A stretch of DNA of 64,000 nucleotides from Pterobdella sp. o SKG-2022. Its lineage: Eukaryota; Annelida; Clitellata; Hirudinida; Piscicolidae. The notes under the pieces were generated by a model. That model ran no database searches. It had not been told where the DNA came from and saw nothing but the letters and a program-made list of their open reading frames with translations. The translations under genes and the position numbers were made by a program. The stretch covers positions 8,285,227-8,349,226 of the forward strand of contig OZ038323.1 in NCBI GenBank assembly GCA_964035795.1, given 5' to 3'. The stretch's first letter is position 1. Every line of letters begins with the position of its first letter. This document shows positions 1 through 13,375 of this stretch, piece after piece.

Positions 1-1
1 T

Positions 2-1516
2 ATTGAAAAAAAAAATAAAGAAGAAAAAGCTAATGTATTACTATTTAAAGATACAATTAATCCCACTGATGAGAATGAAAATAAAAAAGAAGACCCGGTA
101 CCGGTTAAAAAGCCAGAGTTTCCACTACTTTCATTTGCACCAACGACAACAGCTCCAGCTGCAACATCATCATCTCTATTCTCATTTATGTCATCTAAAC
201 CTGAGACAAGCAAACCCCCTTTGTTCTCTTTTAATACTAGCCAGCCAAGTAGTGCTAATACAGAATCTATATTTTCAAAGGGTTTCTTTACCCAACCCAC
301 CACTTCTACTGCTCCTAGCAACACTGAAGGTTTGAATTGTGTTTAAATTGTTATGGTTCCATAACATGAACAATTAAAAGAATCATTTCTTATTTTAGTA
401 TAATATATTATGAATATAAAAGTATAAGTGTACATTCATAATTCAAAGTACAGCCTCATTGTAAAGTTTTGAAATTAAAAGATATTCAGAGTTGTAGGTA
501 CATAAGATGTCTCTAAAAAAACTGATACACATCTATACCAACTTGGATTCTTAAGCATACCTTTAATAGTTTATAAATAACTTATAATATACATATATTG
601 CTTTATTTTCTGTTGAAAAAAAAACTGAATAATGATATGATAACATGAACGATCCGCACAGCTGATTCAGAGGATGTGCCACCCATAGTTGAGTCGGTGG
701 AGGTGAAGGAGGATGGTGCATTCCATACTGTCAAGTTGGTTCCATGTTGTGCGTATATATTTATAGTGCGTATAGTCTGTAGATGTTTAGAGTACAGATT
801 GGATTTATTATAAATGACAGTGTTTTGCAAATTTTTCTATTTTATATAGTTGTAATACATCATTGTGTATCTCTAAACTTCAAATATTTTACAATATCTG
901 TTTTTATATGCAAGATTTTAAAAAAGCTTTATGATATACAAATTTTCAGTTTTTGTTTTGATTATTTCAAAAGCAATACTGAGTGACACAATTGTTTGTT
1001 AGGTGCAAGCTCTATTACAAGATGGATGACAAGTTCAAGGATCGAGGAGTGGGATTCTTGCATCTTAAGCCCAACAACAACAAGACTCAACTCATCATCA
1101 GGACTGATACTGCTCTTGGTACTTACATGATTCAAAATTTTTTTCACATTTAAATGCTTCAAAACTGATGTGGTTCAAAGTTATATTCATTTGATGCTTT
1201 TTTTGATAATTTTTACTTTTTAAATAGCATTAAAGTGTCTAATGTCTAAAGATTCTTAATCCAATTTCTGCACTTAAATAATAAATCAACCACATAACCA
1301 CCACCAGGCAATATTTTATTGAACATCAACATTGAAAAGAACATGCCAATCTCTCGACAAGGCAAAAACAATGTTTCAATGGTAATGGTGCCAAACCCCC
1401 CTGTGGATCCTAAAAAACCATCCACCGACCCTGTGTGTGCTCTGGTCAGGGTTAAAACTTCAAAAGATGCTGATGATCTACATAGGCTGATTACTGAAGC
1501 TCAAGCTAAGGTTTAA
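2..1516 (+). CDS. NUP50: Nuclear pore complex protein Nup50, 3' part (four exons, 5' end outside window)
   Basis: Exons read 2-329, 671-734, 1003-1118 and 1308-1516, joining in frame into 238 residues that start mid-protein. The first exon is rich in Phe-Ser/FG-like spacers (SLFSF, PLFSF, SIFSKGFF), as in Nup50 linkers. The last three exons form a Ran-binding (RanBP1-type) domain, with recognisable stretches such as GVGFLHLKP, TQLIIRTDTALGNILLN and GKNNVSMVMVPNPP. The protein ends shortly after KTSKDADDLHRLI, as expected for the family. Nup50 is a nuclear-basket nucleoporin that binds importin alpha and Ran and helps recycle import complexes. All introns are GT/AG. A polyadenylation signal AATAAA lies at 1601-1606, 84 bases after the stop. 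The identification rests on the Ran-binding domain and is strong. The N-terminal importin-binding region is not in the window. Confidence 0.93.
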
Positions 1517-1600
1517 TGGTTCAGATGGCATTTTGGTGTAGGTCAGATTGTTATTTAAGGAACATTTGATACATCTTGTGTACCTTTATAGTTATTGATC

Positions 1601-1606
1601 AATAAA
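1601..1606 (+). terminator. Polyadenylation signal of NUP50
   Basis: Canonical AATAAA 84 bases downstream of the NUP50 stop codon, within a short AT-rich 3' UTR. Confidence 0.7.
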
Positions 1607-1619
1607 ACTCTAGAAATTC

Positions 1620-2690
1620 AAAGTGTTCATTTGATAAATGAGCTAGTCTAAGTTAATTTCGTCATGAGGTTTTAGCAAATATATACTCAATATTTGTTGA
1701 GTTTTGCTATATTAAATATAAAGATCGTTATCAGATTTGAAATATTTGCGTAAGCTAGATCTTGCTCGATAAGATTTCTTCTACTTCACTAAGTTGCTTT
1801 TCTTTGAAATAAAACCTTTTGTATTTATTTTCCGCATTTTTTTAATCGTTTCTCCAATATCGTAACTGTTTTTAATTGACTGTTATGACTTAAAAAATAT
1901 TTAGCCTAGTTTCATTTTCTCTTGACTTAAGATAGAAGCTAAGTGTTTCGGTAAGCCAGCGTATGTTGAATAGTTTTCTATACAAGTCCTTGTACAAAAG
2001 AAACTGCGCCAAAATAGATTTACACAATAGAAATTTATTAAACGGTGAAAAGAATATATTCAGTTAAGTATAAACATTTTGTATTCATCTTGAGACGGGT
2101 GGGTTACAATCAAGCTCTTTGAAATACCTTATTCATTTGTAATGATAACCTTGAATCTTTCGGAGCTTTATGCAATAAGGCACAAAAATTTAAAAAAAAA
2201 CGCGTAATGTAATGATGAAAATTGTTGAATTTAGAAAAGTTTTTATATGATTAAAGATTATAAAAAAATAATTTTCACGCAATAAACGCTGGTTTAGACA
2301 TATAAATTAAATCTTAATATCTAAAAATTCAAATTTATGCTACATACAGTAAGTTATTCAATGTTAAAGGTGACGAAACCAACGTAGAATTATAAAAATT
2401 ATTCTTGTATTTGTATAATACAAAGTTTAAATTACTAAATAAAATACTATTTTATACAAAAGTGTAGAAAAGAAGAATTGGATTATAAATTGCATTAGAA
2501 TTAATACTAATTGTAACAAGGAACGAAATAGGACGGAGCTAAGTGTTGAACTAATACAAAAACTAGATCTTACTAAAAGTTTATCTTACATTATATTACA
2601 TATAGTTGATAAATAGCCAAATATTACTCGAATATATCCAAGTATGAGAATATGCAGTTGAATAATTATAATCACTTATGAACTAAAACA
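1620..2690. other. Intergenic stretch without recognisable gene
   Basis: AT-rich sequence between NUP50 and the viral relic. No frame gives a convincing exon and I recognised no repeat. The right part could hold the decayed 5' end of the viral relic or of an element carrying it, but I could not identify gag, protease, polymerase or long terminal repeats. Confidence 0.5.
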
Positions 2691-2699
2691 TAGATATAA

Positions 2700-3865
2700 A
2701 ATAGATATATGAAAAGTGTGAAGAGGAGATTCGATCATTCAAGAATAGGTTTGGATCCGAGGTGCTCACTCCATTGAAAAGGTGTAGATGGATGGGGACC
2801 GAAACTAATTAGGCCATTTATCATACAATTAGTCTTCACAAATCTCTTTACAATATCTATGATGGGTCTTTTGTCGATCCTAATTTCCTCAATGGGAAAT
2901 AAAAAATAACTGCATGTCTAACAGGAACAGACTCTACCATCTGGGTCCCAGATCAAATAGAGCACCTGGGTTGTGAATTGAGAGACCACTTCATTACTCT
3001 CTTACCAGACACCACATTCAACAGGCAGAACAAGGTGATTGATGAAAATGCCTTAATAACAAGTGAGGGTTACTCACCGGAAACCTTGAAAGGCTTACGC
3101 AACGTGGTTCTACATCGCGGAGCTCAAGATATTCAAGAAGGCTCTTCCATGTAAATTTGGCCAAAATATCATATCACCAAACAGTATATCCGGTCTTGCA
3201 TTAGACAATTGGTATGAGATTGACATCTCAGAAACACTATCTTGCATTAATGCCGTAGAAATTGCTAAAATATCAAAGAAAGTATCTCCCATTACCTTAA
3301 ACCATACGATTCCACAAAGAGCAGGTCATGGGAGGGTGTACAGGATAAATAACTCTACTTTGGAGATGGCCATTGCTTATTATATTCCCGTGCTAATTAG
3401 ATACAACAGTAGTCACTTCCGAAAGTTGTCTGGGAAACCTTATTACTGGAATAATTGGGTGAGCTCTAAGATCAGAGATATTTAAACAGGCCCGAACGGT
3501 AGCTTGAAAACCAACGGATCGGTGGTGATTCCCATGTTTGGTTTTCACCACCATTCTAGCGTATTAGAAACCCACCAGATTATGAAGTCTAGAGAGATTA
3601 GAAACCCACACATAGAGAAGTATGTGGTAATGAAAAAAGAGAAGGAATTGAAGAAAATGAACATGACTCCGGAATAGATCTCAACCAAACCCCGGTTAAA
3701 TCATTTTTTAACAAAATTTTTTCATCCATCACAACATTTTTCCAAGCTTTAGGGTTGATTTTATTGATTGATGGAATATATGTGATCCTTTATTTCCTGG
3801 TCAAGATCATAATCAAGTATCGAAAACAGGACAAAAATTTGATTGCCACACACTTCAAAGAGTAG
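2700..3865 (+). pseudogene. Endogenous viral relic: rhabdovirus-like surface glycoprotein gene, broken
   Basis: Stretches in two frames resemble class III fusion glycoproteins of the rhabdovirus/chuvirus type. In order they are a segment with TGTDSTIWVP, a middle part with a Cys followed by SPITLNH, a glycine-rich turn and RINNSTLEMA, then a Trp-containing block (YYWNNW), GPNGSLKTNG, and a His-rich segment followed by NPHIEKY. About 25 hydrophobic residues near 3750-3820 look like the C-terminal membrane anchor, followed by a short basic tail ending at the stop 3863-3865. The copy is dead. There are frame changes near 3120-3145 and near 3660, an in-frame TAA at 3483-3485, and further stops in the N-terminal part (before about 2910). 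It could be a lone integrated viral gene or the captured envelope of an LTR retroelement. No nucleoprotein, polymerase or LTR was seen next to it. The family call is from pattern recognition only. Confidence 0.62.
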
Positions 3866-4198
3866 TTTCTCTAAACCCGAAAAAGTTCCATCAAAAAAGG
3901 GTGCGAACATATTGAGATGACATTAAAAGATCGCATAAATAACGTCTAATTTGAAAATCATGAACCTTTTGCAACTTCGCCATCATATTTATTTAGAATA
4001 TTTAAGTTTTTATAATTAAAAAAAATATTATTACAATGAATACAATATATTAAACCTAAGTTACATAGCTTTATCACAAGAACATTCAAATACAATTAGA
4101 ATACAATCTCAAATAAATAATATTAGAAAAACCATCAAAATAGTAAAAAAACGCCGTTTTATTAATACATAAGTGTCCACAAAACCCCTTTTATACAA

Positions 4199-7100
4199 TT
4201 AACATAACCCCTTATAAGCTAACCACGCAACAACTACTGCCGCAGCCGAAATGCCGATGATTTTAGGCGTTAACCAGCTAGTATTCAACCAGCGTTTTCT
4301 CTCTTCTTCGCTGATTTTTAGATGTCTTTTCATGTTTTCTAGTTGCTTTTTCGTCTTTTCAAGTCGTTCTGTTCGTTTTTGTCTTATTTCGTCAATGCTA
4401 TTTGATTGTTTATCCGTTTGTTCTGTAATGTGTTCAATTTTTATTTCTTCATTATTTTCCTCCTCGTCTGATTCTTCGCTTTCCACCTTTTGTCGCGTCT
4501 TTTTGTGTTTTTTTCTTTTTAATTTTTTGATATTGTTATTTTTATCATTTTTCTTGTTAATCACAACATCATCATCATCGTCTTCCTCCTCATCATCAGT
4601 TTCATCTTCTTCGATAGCATTATTTGTTTGGTTATTCCTCTCTTGGAGCACCCTAAGTTGAGAGGATATTTCGCGTGTCCCATCGTGTTCCTTCTGTATT
4701 ATATCAGATTGCTCTCCAGTTCTATCAACCACTATATCTTCCTCCATGTCTTCAGAGCTTAATAGACTGTCTTCGTATGAATCATTGTCTGCTTCTTCAA
4801 TGTTGTAAGGGTCCTTCAATCAATTCAATATAGCATATAATCAATTATCATTATAGCTTTTGAGTGAAGGAATGTATATACACATGTTTCCTTATAAAGC
4901 ACCATTTTCTATTAGCCGCCATTATCCATCAGAGTTTTTTATATTTAAGCCTAATTATTTTTATACTAGACATTGTGAACTCAAAACTTTATTTAAAATC
5001 TACAGAGTTAGCAAACCACCCACACATTAGGTTAGAAATTCAATTACTTGTTCCAAATTAAACTAGAGATAAATTTCAAAATATAACTAACAAAGCCAAC
5101 ATTTTCGCTGTCAGATATATTCAACTTCTTGCTTCCCAATATGATCGCCTTGTATGTGAACCTGCACATTAGTGATAACACATTAATCTTTACTAATAAC
5201 ATTTACTCTCAAGAGAAATAGGGACTATTTTCATAATAATATTCAGTATCAACATAAGAATACTAGAAGCAAGAAGTATTTTTTATTTGTTTATAATTGC
5301 CATTATTATCTGTATTTTTCATTTACACTCATTTTCTATACAATTATTATTACAATTATTTTTTTTATGCTAACGTAAGGCTATACTTACCGAAAATTCT
5401 AGCTGATTTTGTTTAATAAATGTACTAAAATTCTCTCGTAATCGACGTCGAACATTGTTGAATTTAAGTTGATTTTCAAGGACATTAATGTATCACTGGA
5501 AATTAATTTCTACTTATGCATTAATATTGTTTTATTATCTTTATTTTCAGCTTTTATTTTTATTATCCAGTTTACTGGATAATTTTATTTTGTTAACCTC
5601 AAGTTTTGCATTCCTTAAGAATAAATTTTTAAAAGTTTATTGCTTCAAAAACATTATTATTATTATTATTATTATTATTTCATTCTTATTATTACTAATA
5701 CCTATCAATAATATTTTCTAAACTTTATTACCTTCACTATCACCCAAATATATATATTCACAGAGTTCCTTTCGAACAAGGTCTTAATTTCTATTAATAT
5801 GATCAACATTAAACATTTTATTGTTACTCACTATAGTTATTACATTTTTATTGTTACACACTCAGCCCCATTAAAATGAGACTGTAAAGACGATAAATGC
5901 TTACGATGATAAGTTTTACAAAATTATGGCGATGACGACGACGATGATGACATGTAGTGTATATAAGGCAACCCACCTGAGTTGTTCAGGGCTCTGTATA
6001 AGTCCCATGCGGTACTTCCTCAACTTCATCAACTCATCCACCACGCTCAGGTTTGCCATACTTGTGCCTTTCTCGATCTGTGTGACGTGAGATGCATTGT
6101 TGGTTTTAATATTTAATCGATATTATTATTGTTGTTATATTAATAATAACAATAATAATATTATTATTATCATTTTCATTATTATTATTATTATCATTAT
6201 TATTATATTCTGTTTTTTAAAAGAGGGTTATTTTGCATGGAGCGTGATTAATATAAAGAAATTTTATAACTATAACAACAAAATCAACTTTAAAAAGGAA
6301 TAACAGACGATCAAAGAAATCTTCAATTCTTTTTAAGAGGTTAAGTTTTTTGTTGCAAATAATTAACTATCCCAGAATTGAGATATTTTTGCATTATAAC
6401 AACTAAGTTGGCTGCTGACCGATGTGATATACCACCATCATTAATATGGTCTGCTTAGTTGCTTAAAGCAATTTCAGTCATTTTATATTATTGTTATTTT
6501 ATCATTAAAGCACTCATCCACAAACTTAAAGACACAATGAAACAATTGTTCATAAATTTATTACTTGACTAATCTTGCAGATTTCAGCGAAACCCTCTTG
6601 TTGTGTTGAAGTTATGAACTTATATATATATACACAACGATAAATTTTATGCGACGATTTAATGAAGAGATTAGTAGGGAGTTTTATGGATAGTTCAGTG
6701 TAAAAAATCTGTCACCATCATGGTCGTTAAGTCTTGATGATCTTCGAGGTCATCAACCCCATGAAACACGTGAGTTTTAGAAAGCAATTGAATTTTCATA
6801 CACCAAGTTCTTATAGTGACTTACATCAAGTGCAATCTAGGTTCTAGGCTCATTAAGTATAATATATATAACCCTAGTATATAATTATATGAAAAATAAA
6901 GAGTAAATATATGGTTTATTAAGAACTCTACGGCCTATTTTATGACGTGGAATCACATAGTATATTGACATGAATATACATAACACAATGTGCCTTTATA
7001 GAGTAGGTCTATAATTGGTTTGATTGAGACTTCTTGAGGCATATTAGGGGTAATTAAAAAGGCTGACTCATAGAGATTTAGTGATGCGTAATCATTTTAT

Positions 7101-10100
7101 TCTTCGAGCCAAACGTAAATATTCAAATGAAAAAACTTTTAGAAGTTTATTTTATTCCACGAAGCTTTTCGTAAGATGAACTTACATTATACAAATATAT
7201 TATAGTTGTACCTCCACTTGGTAATGCAAGTCCATCTTACAAAAAGCTTCGTGGAATGAAATAAACTTTTAAAAGTGTAATCATTCGTAATTGAATAGCA
7301 ATTAAATCAAGTGATAAAGTGAAGATTAGGAAATATTATTTAATTTTTTAATATTTTGAGTTCAACTAGAAAGAATGATTAAGATTCCTCCCAAAAAAAG
7401 ATTTTAACAATAAAATACATGATTCGATTTATATATGTCAAAATATGATAAAGAACGATTTTTTTATAAATACATGAAGAATTTTCAAAAAGTAAAAGTA
7501 TATTCTAATAATTTAAAAGTCATAAAGAAAGAATGCATAAAAAAAAATTTTAACTAAAATGATAAACGGTGTAAGCACACAAACCAGCACAAGACATGTA
7601 TCGGCGAGACAGAAGGTTCCAGAACGACCGATGCCCGCAGAACAGTGAATGATGGGTGGTTTGGTGGGGTCGTCGAGTATGTTGAAGTCCCTGACGAGAA
7701 AGAGGAACTCGAGAAAAGACTCGGGCGAGTCAGGCACTCCAAAGTCGGGCCAGGCTGTGTAGTGGAACTGCAGAATATCTCGAGTGGTGTTCGTCTGGTG
7801 TGGTGAGGTTGGTGGAAAATTTGTTGAGAACTGTGTTCTAAAGGCGGGTGGCATAGTAGAAGTTAGATTTTGATTAGTATGCTGGCTAAATGATTGGTTC
7901 GGTTTTAGTTGTTTTCGGTAAGTTGAGTCCTTGTTGTTTTGATTTGATCAAAACCGTTGAAGTGCAAGCTAATCATTAAAACTATGAACACCTATATTAA
8001 AAAGCAAAAACCTCAAAAGAGTGGAGTTGAAAGGACCTGACAACATAGTCGTCATTCTCCTGTATCACACGGTCAAACGTCACCTGTGACGTAATATCAT
8101 GTTGCTTACCCTATACACTGCCATATTATTATTAGTATTATTATTATTATCATTTATATTATTATTATTAATATAAGTTATATTATTAACATCATAATTA
8201 TTATTATTATATATGGTACTTGAATACTATATATTTTTATATATTATATAATGATAATAGTAATGATATAGTTTATTGTATAACTCTTAGTTAACACATT
8301 GATTGATTTGTTAATAGCAAAATTTGAGAGTTTACATTTTTCAGAGACATCTTATGTATCTTTTTTATTCAACTTTTCTGATTTTTTTTTCATAAAAAGA
8401 AGAAAATTTCAGATAGATTTATTTTTCAAAAAAAGAAACTAAGTTTCGAAAAATTCAACTTTTTCATAATTGAGAGCTTAAATAAATTTCTTAGAAAAAT
8501 GAAACCTTGCAATAAGAGAATTACAAACTAATGCTCACTTAATAATAATGACGCAAAATTACCAAGAAATTTATTAACTTCAATGTAAACAAGCGACCAA
8601 AGCAATTACACTAAGCTGCTTATTAGTCTGGTTAATGCTTGTTTTATAGAAATTATAAGTGTTGATCAAAACAACAATGTTAAGTAATTGTTGTCATTGC
8701 ATTAATAAAGTCTGGCAATACAATAATGACGATGATTGTTGTTGTTGAGCGATGAGTGAAAGCGATTAGTGAGTTAGTGTAGTAGGGTTGATGATGATGA
8801 AGATGTTGGTGAAAGTGGTAAATATAAAATGAAGTTATTAATAATAATACTTAATTTGTAAGAAGATTATTAGTTACTATAAAATTTCATAGAACTTATA
8901 ACAATGACACTCATAATGAACGCAACCTTGAGCTATTTTCTAAATTAAAAGCAGCTCTGTGGTATAAACGTCTAAAAACATACACTAAAAACGATTAAAA
9001 AAACTTCTAATATAAAAGTTATTTAAAAAATAATATAAAAAATGTAAAAAAGCAACAACCTTCAACTGTACATCATTGAATGTCATGACGGCTTGTGTTT
9101 CGGGGGTGGGGAAGTAGGGATGGCATTTGATCTGGGAAAGGGTTTGTTAGATGAGTGTCAGGAACTTATATAGCATTATTTATTATTATATATTATTAAT
9201 ATTAGATTATAATGCCGTACATATAACATTATTGTTGTATTAATATAATATTACTATTACCATAGTTATGATGATTGTAAAATAAATATAAATTATTGTG
9301 ATATTATTCACTATCATTATTAATGTTTAAAAGTTTACAAGCCATTGTAGATATCACATGCCTTAATATAACTTAAACGTCTATAACCATTTATGGCGCC
9401 AAAGTGATTATGAAAATATTCTATAACTGTTACTAAACTCCCCTATAATACTACGTTACTTGTAAACAATCATTTGTGAAACACCCTTGCTGTCATCAGT
9501 GCCAACTATGGGCTGTAGTAACATTAACACGTTGTCTCTCTACATCATACCGCATGAACATTGTAGTATTTAAATTACTCTAATTAGGTTATACTGCTGT
9601 ACATGTCCCAGTAGCTGGGGTTGACAGCAGTCGGCCTAGCTTATTGATACTACTATAGTGTAATTTATAAAATTGAGGTGCTTATTTTATTTGGAGTTTA
9701 TCTAGTTTAAAAATGCTGAAGATGAAAATGAGTTTTATTTATTGTTGTTAATTATTGTGCTTATCTTGAGCAATTATGGTGGAAGCTATCAATTTTTTAT
9801 TTATCACTGTTCTCGGTGGTTATTGTATTTCATTGCCAATAATTTTCCTAGTATGAATGAGGATAATGATGCCTATCAGCTTACTATTATTAAGCATTCA
9901 TATTATAAACAATCATAATCAATTTTTACTGTTAACCATTGTTCTTAATCCAAACGATGGTGATGATGGCGATTATAATACAATAGAATACGGCTTTGGT
10001 CCATTGCAGCAACTAAACGTTATTTTTATGAGACAGTTTGCAATGCATTATTATGATTATATTTAGTTTAGGTTGTTTTGATTATATGTAGTTTGGGTTG

Positions 10101-13100
10101 TTTTGGTTATATGTGGTTTGGGTTGTTTTGTTTATATGTAGTTTATATTGTTTTGGTTATATGTAGTTTACATTGTTTTTAGACTGTCATGTTTGTATTT
10201 TGTAAGAGGTTTCTTTAAAAGTTCGTTTTCAAACAGAATATATGCAGATGTCTCTAAAAAAATAAATAACGTATTAGGCTGCCTTTTTTTATGAAAATAT
10301 ATATTTATTTTAAAAAAATATATGAATAAATAGAATAAAAAATTAATACTTAAAAAAAAAATTATAAATGATAAAAAAAATAAAATATTAAAAAATCAAA
10401 ATAATAAATTTAAAAAAATACAATTTATCATTAAATCAAAAGAACAAACAAATCCTTCATATCCATAAACACATGGGTAATATATCTGATGTCTATTGTG
10501 GAGAATGTTCCACATAGCAAAAAACTTTTGCATGAAAACAGGAAGACCAAAATGCCAAGGAGCAAAATAACTCAACAGTTTGTGATGCTTGTCATAAATA
10601 TATATTCCCTTCATTAGGAAGATAATGATAGCTCAAGTATTATTGTATTTTATATATATTATTGGGTGGTTGCCCATAACTGGGGTTTCCGTTACGCAAT
10701 TCATAGGTATCACAGAGCACTACCTTATGTAATATTCTATATTATTAATCGGATCCGAAGACATATCGTCAGGCATATAAGTATTGTTAATGTTATGAAT
10801 TTATATGTCTAATCTCAATTTTCAACTATATGGCTATGATACTGGTAAAAATATTGATCAACCTTTTTTATAGCCGGTTTTTCCTTTAGGACGAGTGAGA
10901 CAAACAGGAAATAATAAAACAATCGATAAAATGAATTTCAAATGATGAAAAAAAAATAATCAATATAAATTTTGAAAAAAATTAATTTATTATTATTTTG
11001 ATTATTCGTTTTTAATAATGGGTGAATGAGTGAAAGCAATGATTTGTAGTGAATATAAAAATTAAACAATACAACTTGGTTTTCTTTCCCAAAGGGTGTG
11101 GCAAAAAAATAAGCTAACAATGAAACTAAATTTATATAAGTATAATTTGAAAAATCTTTATTGAATTTATTAGTTCAAATAGTTGTTAAATTAATGACCA
11201 CAACCCCGTAACTATGAGCCTAATAAAAAAAATTAATGAAGAAATAATACTGGTGATAAAAAAATCAGAAAAACGATAAACTTTAATTACGATTAAATAG
11301 AAAAAAAAATTAAAAAATAACATTAAAAATTATAATATAAAATATTAATAAACAATAATAATAAATAATGTTAACAATAAAAATAATAATAATAATGAAA
11401 AAGCAACAAAACTGCACATACGTGTCCCTTCTCGATGATGTTGTTGAGCATGAGAACAGCTGAGCTTTCCTGCTCCCACACCATCAGCCAGAAGTGACTG
11501 GCTGTGTTCGCCAGTGGGCCCTGTTGTTGCAGGTGGTGTGTAGAGTTTTCTTATTAATTTATTTTTTTATTATTTTATCGATTTATTGTTGTTATTATTT
11601 TATTGTTGTTGTTAATAATTCTTGTTGTTATTGATACTTCAATAATTATTAGTAGTGTTATTGATATTCATACGAAAAAAATACTTGATATTATTTTTTA
11701 TTAATACATGTTAGTATTGGTTAAGAGTATATGGAACTGCAGAAAATTTTTTGTAAATGCAGTGAACCTGGTCATGTTTCAGTATAGTGAGATTGAAATG
11801 GATTTAAAATATCAGAATCTATTTATCTAATTTTATTATTAATATTCTTATTATTTTTTAAACTATTATCAGTAATTTTTTATTATCGTTAGTACTATGC
11901 TTATTAATACTAGTGGCATCGCTGTTAATATTATCGTGTTTATTATTACTTTTATTATTATTATTATTTTTATTATAACACACAGAGATGAACCTGTGTG
12001 AGTATGTAGGCTCTGTTAGCCTCATCTGACTTGACGAAGCTTGCATTGATGTAATTGATGTTGTCCTTCTTTAAAACTATCCTACTGTGGTCATCTGGTT
12101 GGATGTTAATCGAGAGTTTTATTCAGAATAACTGTAATGCTAATAAAATAGAATAAAATTAATAACATGAAAAATGTATAATTTCATTTATAAATGCTAC
12201 AAAAAAGAATGGAAAAAAATGTAATTAACACCATAAAACAAAAAAATATGAATCATAATACAATAAACTCAGAATAAAATAGAATTAATGAAAATAATAT
12301 TTGATAACTAACAAAAAACAACTTGACTTTATACGAGGTGAAATGAAAGGATAAATTTTAATTTCAATTTCTTTGCATCAAATCTATACAATCTAATTAT
12401 TGCTCATTTAATATATAATCTAGCCTTATGCTTAATGTTAAAAAATCAATTAGCGTATTACGTATCAAACAGATGTTATTATTATAATCTCAAGGTGTTT
12501 CTACTTAAAAAAATTTCAAAGTTAAGGTTTTTGGATATATTAAGAAAAAAAAATAGGTCTTGAAAAGTTTAATGGAAGAAAAATTATTGAATTATACTCG
12601 AATATGAATTTTAATATTATAAATAATAACTATATAATTACAGCACCTATTACAAATAATAAGGTCAAAAAATGCTAGCAAGAATCATCATCCCCATTAT
12701 TATCATCATCATGTCAACAGCAATCAGACCAACAAGCAAGCAAAATATCATTAGAAAATATCAATACAATCTATCAATTAATACTATTATTTTCTTATTC
12801 GTGCATCTCAAAATTTTCAAAAGCCGCTTTGACCCTGAAAAATTGACGTTGTTAATATATGTATTAACAATATGCAAGAATAAATTCATTTATAAAAATT
12901 ATCAATGTTGTCTTTATGAGGTAAAGTATGGTTGGTAACTTGGGAATGGGGTATGGTAGTTAAAGCAGCAATACATGATATAGATATATAGACACAATGG
13001 TGATGGTGTTGCTAAAAATTCAAGCCAACTGGGTGCTTTGCAATGTAACAAAAACTAAGTGTTCACTCGTTAAAAGCGGTAAACATATTTTTGTGTACTT

Positions 13101-13375
13101 GATAATATTTCAAAAAAGCTTTTTAAAATTTCTAAATGAATCTGTGCTTCCTACATGAAAATACAATACTAATAATGATAATTATGGTTTATTTTTTTAC
13201 CATAAAAATGATAAGGACTTTTTTTTATACTATACTAATGATTTAATATAACAATCAGTGTGCTTTTATACTTACATGGACTGACATCACCATAACGATT
13301 CCTGCATTTATTTTCAGTCTTTTTTGCTTCCTTAACACTGAAGTTGTGTTTCTCAAATGAATGCGTCTTTATGTC
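4199..13375 (-). CDS. PTPN1/PTPN2-like: Non-receptor protein tyrosine phosphatase, PTP1B/TC-PTP type, tail-anchored (first exon not located)
   Basis: Nine exons in minus order: 13375-13276, 12094-11994, 11520-11422, 9131-9060, 8083-8012, 7794-7585, 6077-5977, 5161-5092 and 4813-4199. All join in phase (479 residues plus a missing N-terminus). The catalytic domain shows the phosphotyrosine-loop region ([21 protein letters not shown]), the WPDFG loop, the P-loop [11 protein letters not shown] with its catalytic Cys and Arg, and the Q-loop region [10 protein letters not shown]. The last exon is an acidic, Lys/Glu-rich low-complexity linker with an Asp/Glu run and a coiled-coil-like stretch. It ends in about 20 hydrophobic residues ([20 protein letters not shown]), which match the ER tail-anchor layout of PTP1B. 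The enzyme dephosphorylates phosphotyrosine on receptor and JAK-type substrates at the ER face. The short first coding exon, upstream of the phase-0 acceptor at 13375, could not be found. AATAAA lies at 4163-4158. Confidence 0.9.
5653..5680. repeat. ATT microsatellite in PTP intron
   Basis: About nine ATT units in tandem in the intron between the last two phosphatase exons. Imperfect ATT/AAT tracts of the same kind recur at about 6112-6210 and 8126-8210 in other introns of this gene. Confidence 0.9.
7100..7275. repeat. Palindromic (foldback) element, copy A, in PTP intron
   Basis: The arms at 7136-7190 and 7220-7275 are inverted copies of each other over about 55 bases, with few mismatches and a 29-base loop. 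Both arms carry the core TTCCACGAAGCTTTT. The outer left part (7100-7130, TTCTTCGAGCCAAACGT) is shared in inverted orientation with the copy near 39.8 kb. The layout suggests a non-coding MITE or foldback transposon. No open reading frame is present. Confidence 0.75.
10055..10179. repeat. 25-bp minisatellite, five copies
   Basis: Five tandem 25-base units related to GATTATATGTAGTTTGGGTT plus GTTTT, differing at a few positions each. It lies in the 2.3-kb phosphatase intron between the exons at 11.4 and 9.1 kb. Confidence 0.85.

Noticed and set aside
4251..4661. Ser/Phe-rich plus-strand open frame
   Set aside because: It is the antisense shadow of the acidic last exon of the phosphatase, whose frame is supported by splice phase and the tail anchor.
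7513..7854. ATG-initiated 113-codon frame as an independent small phosphatase
   Set aside because: The ATG and the last residues are intronic. The real exon is 7794-7585 and is flanked by in-phase exons of the full phosphatase.
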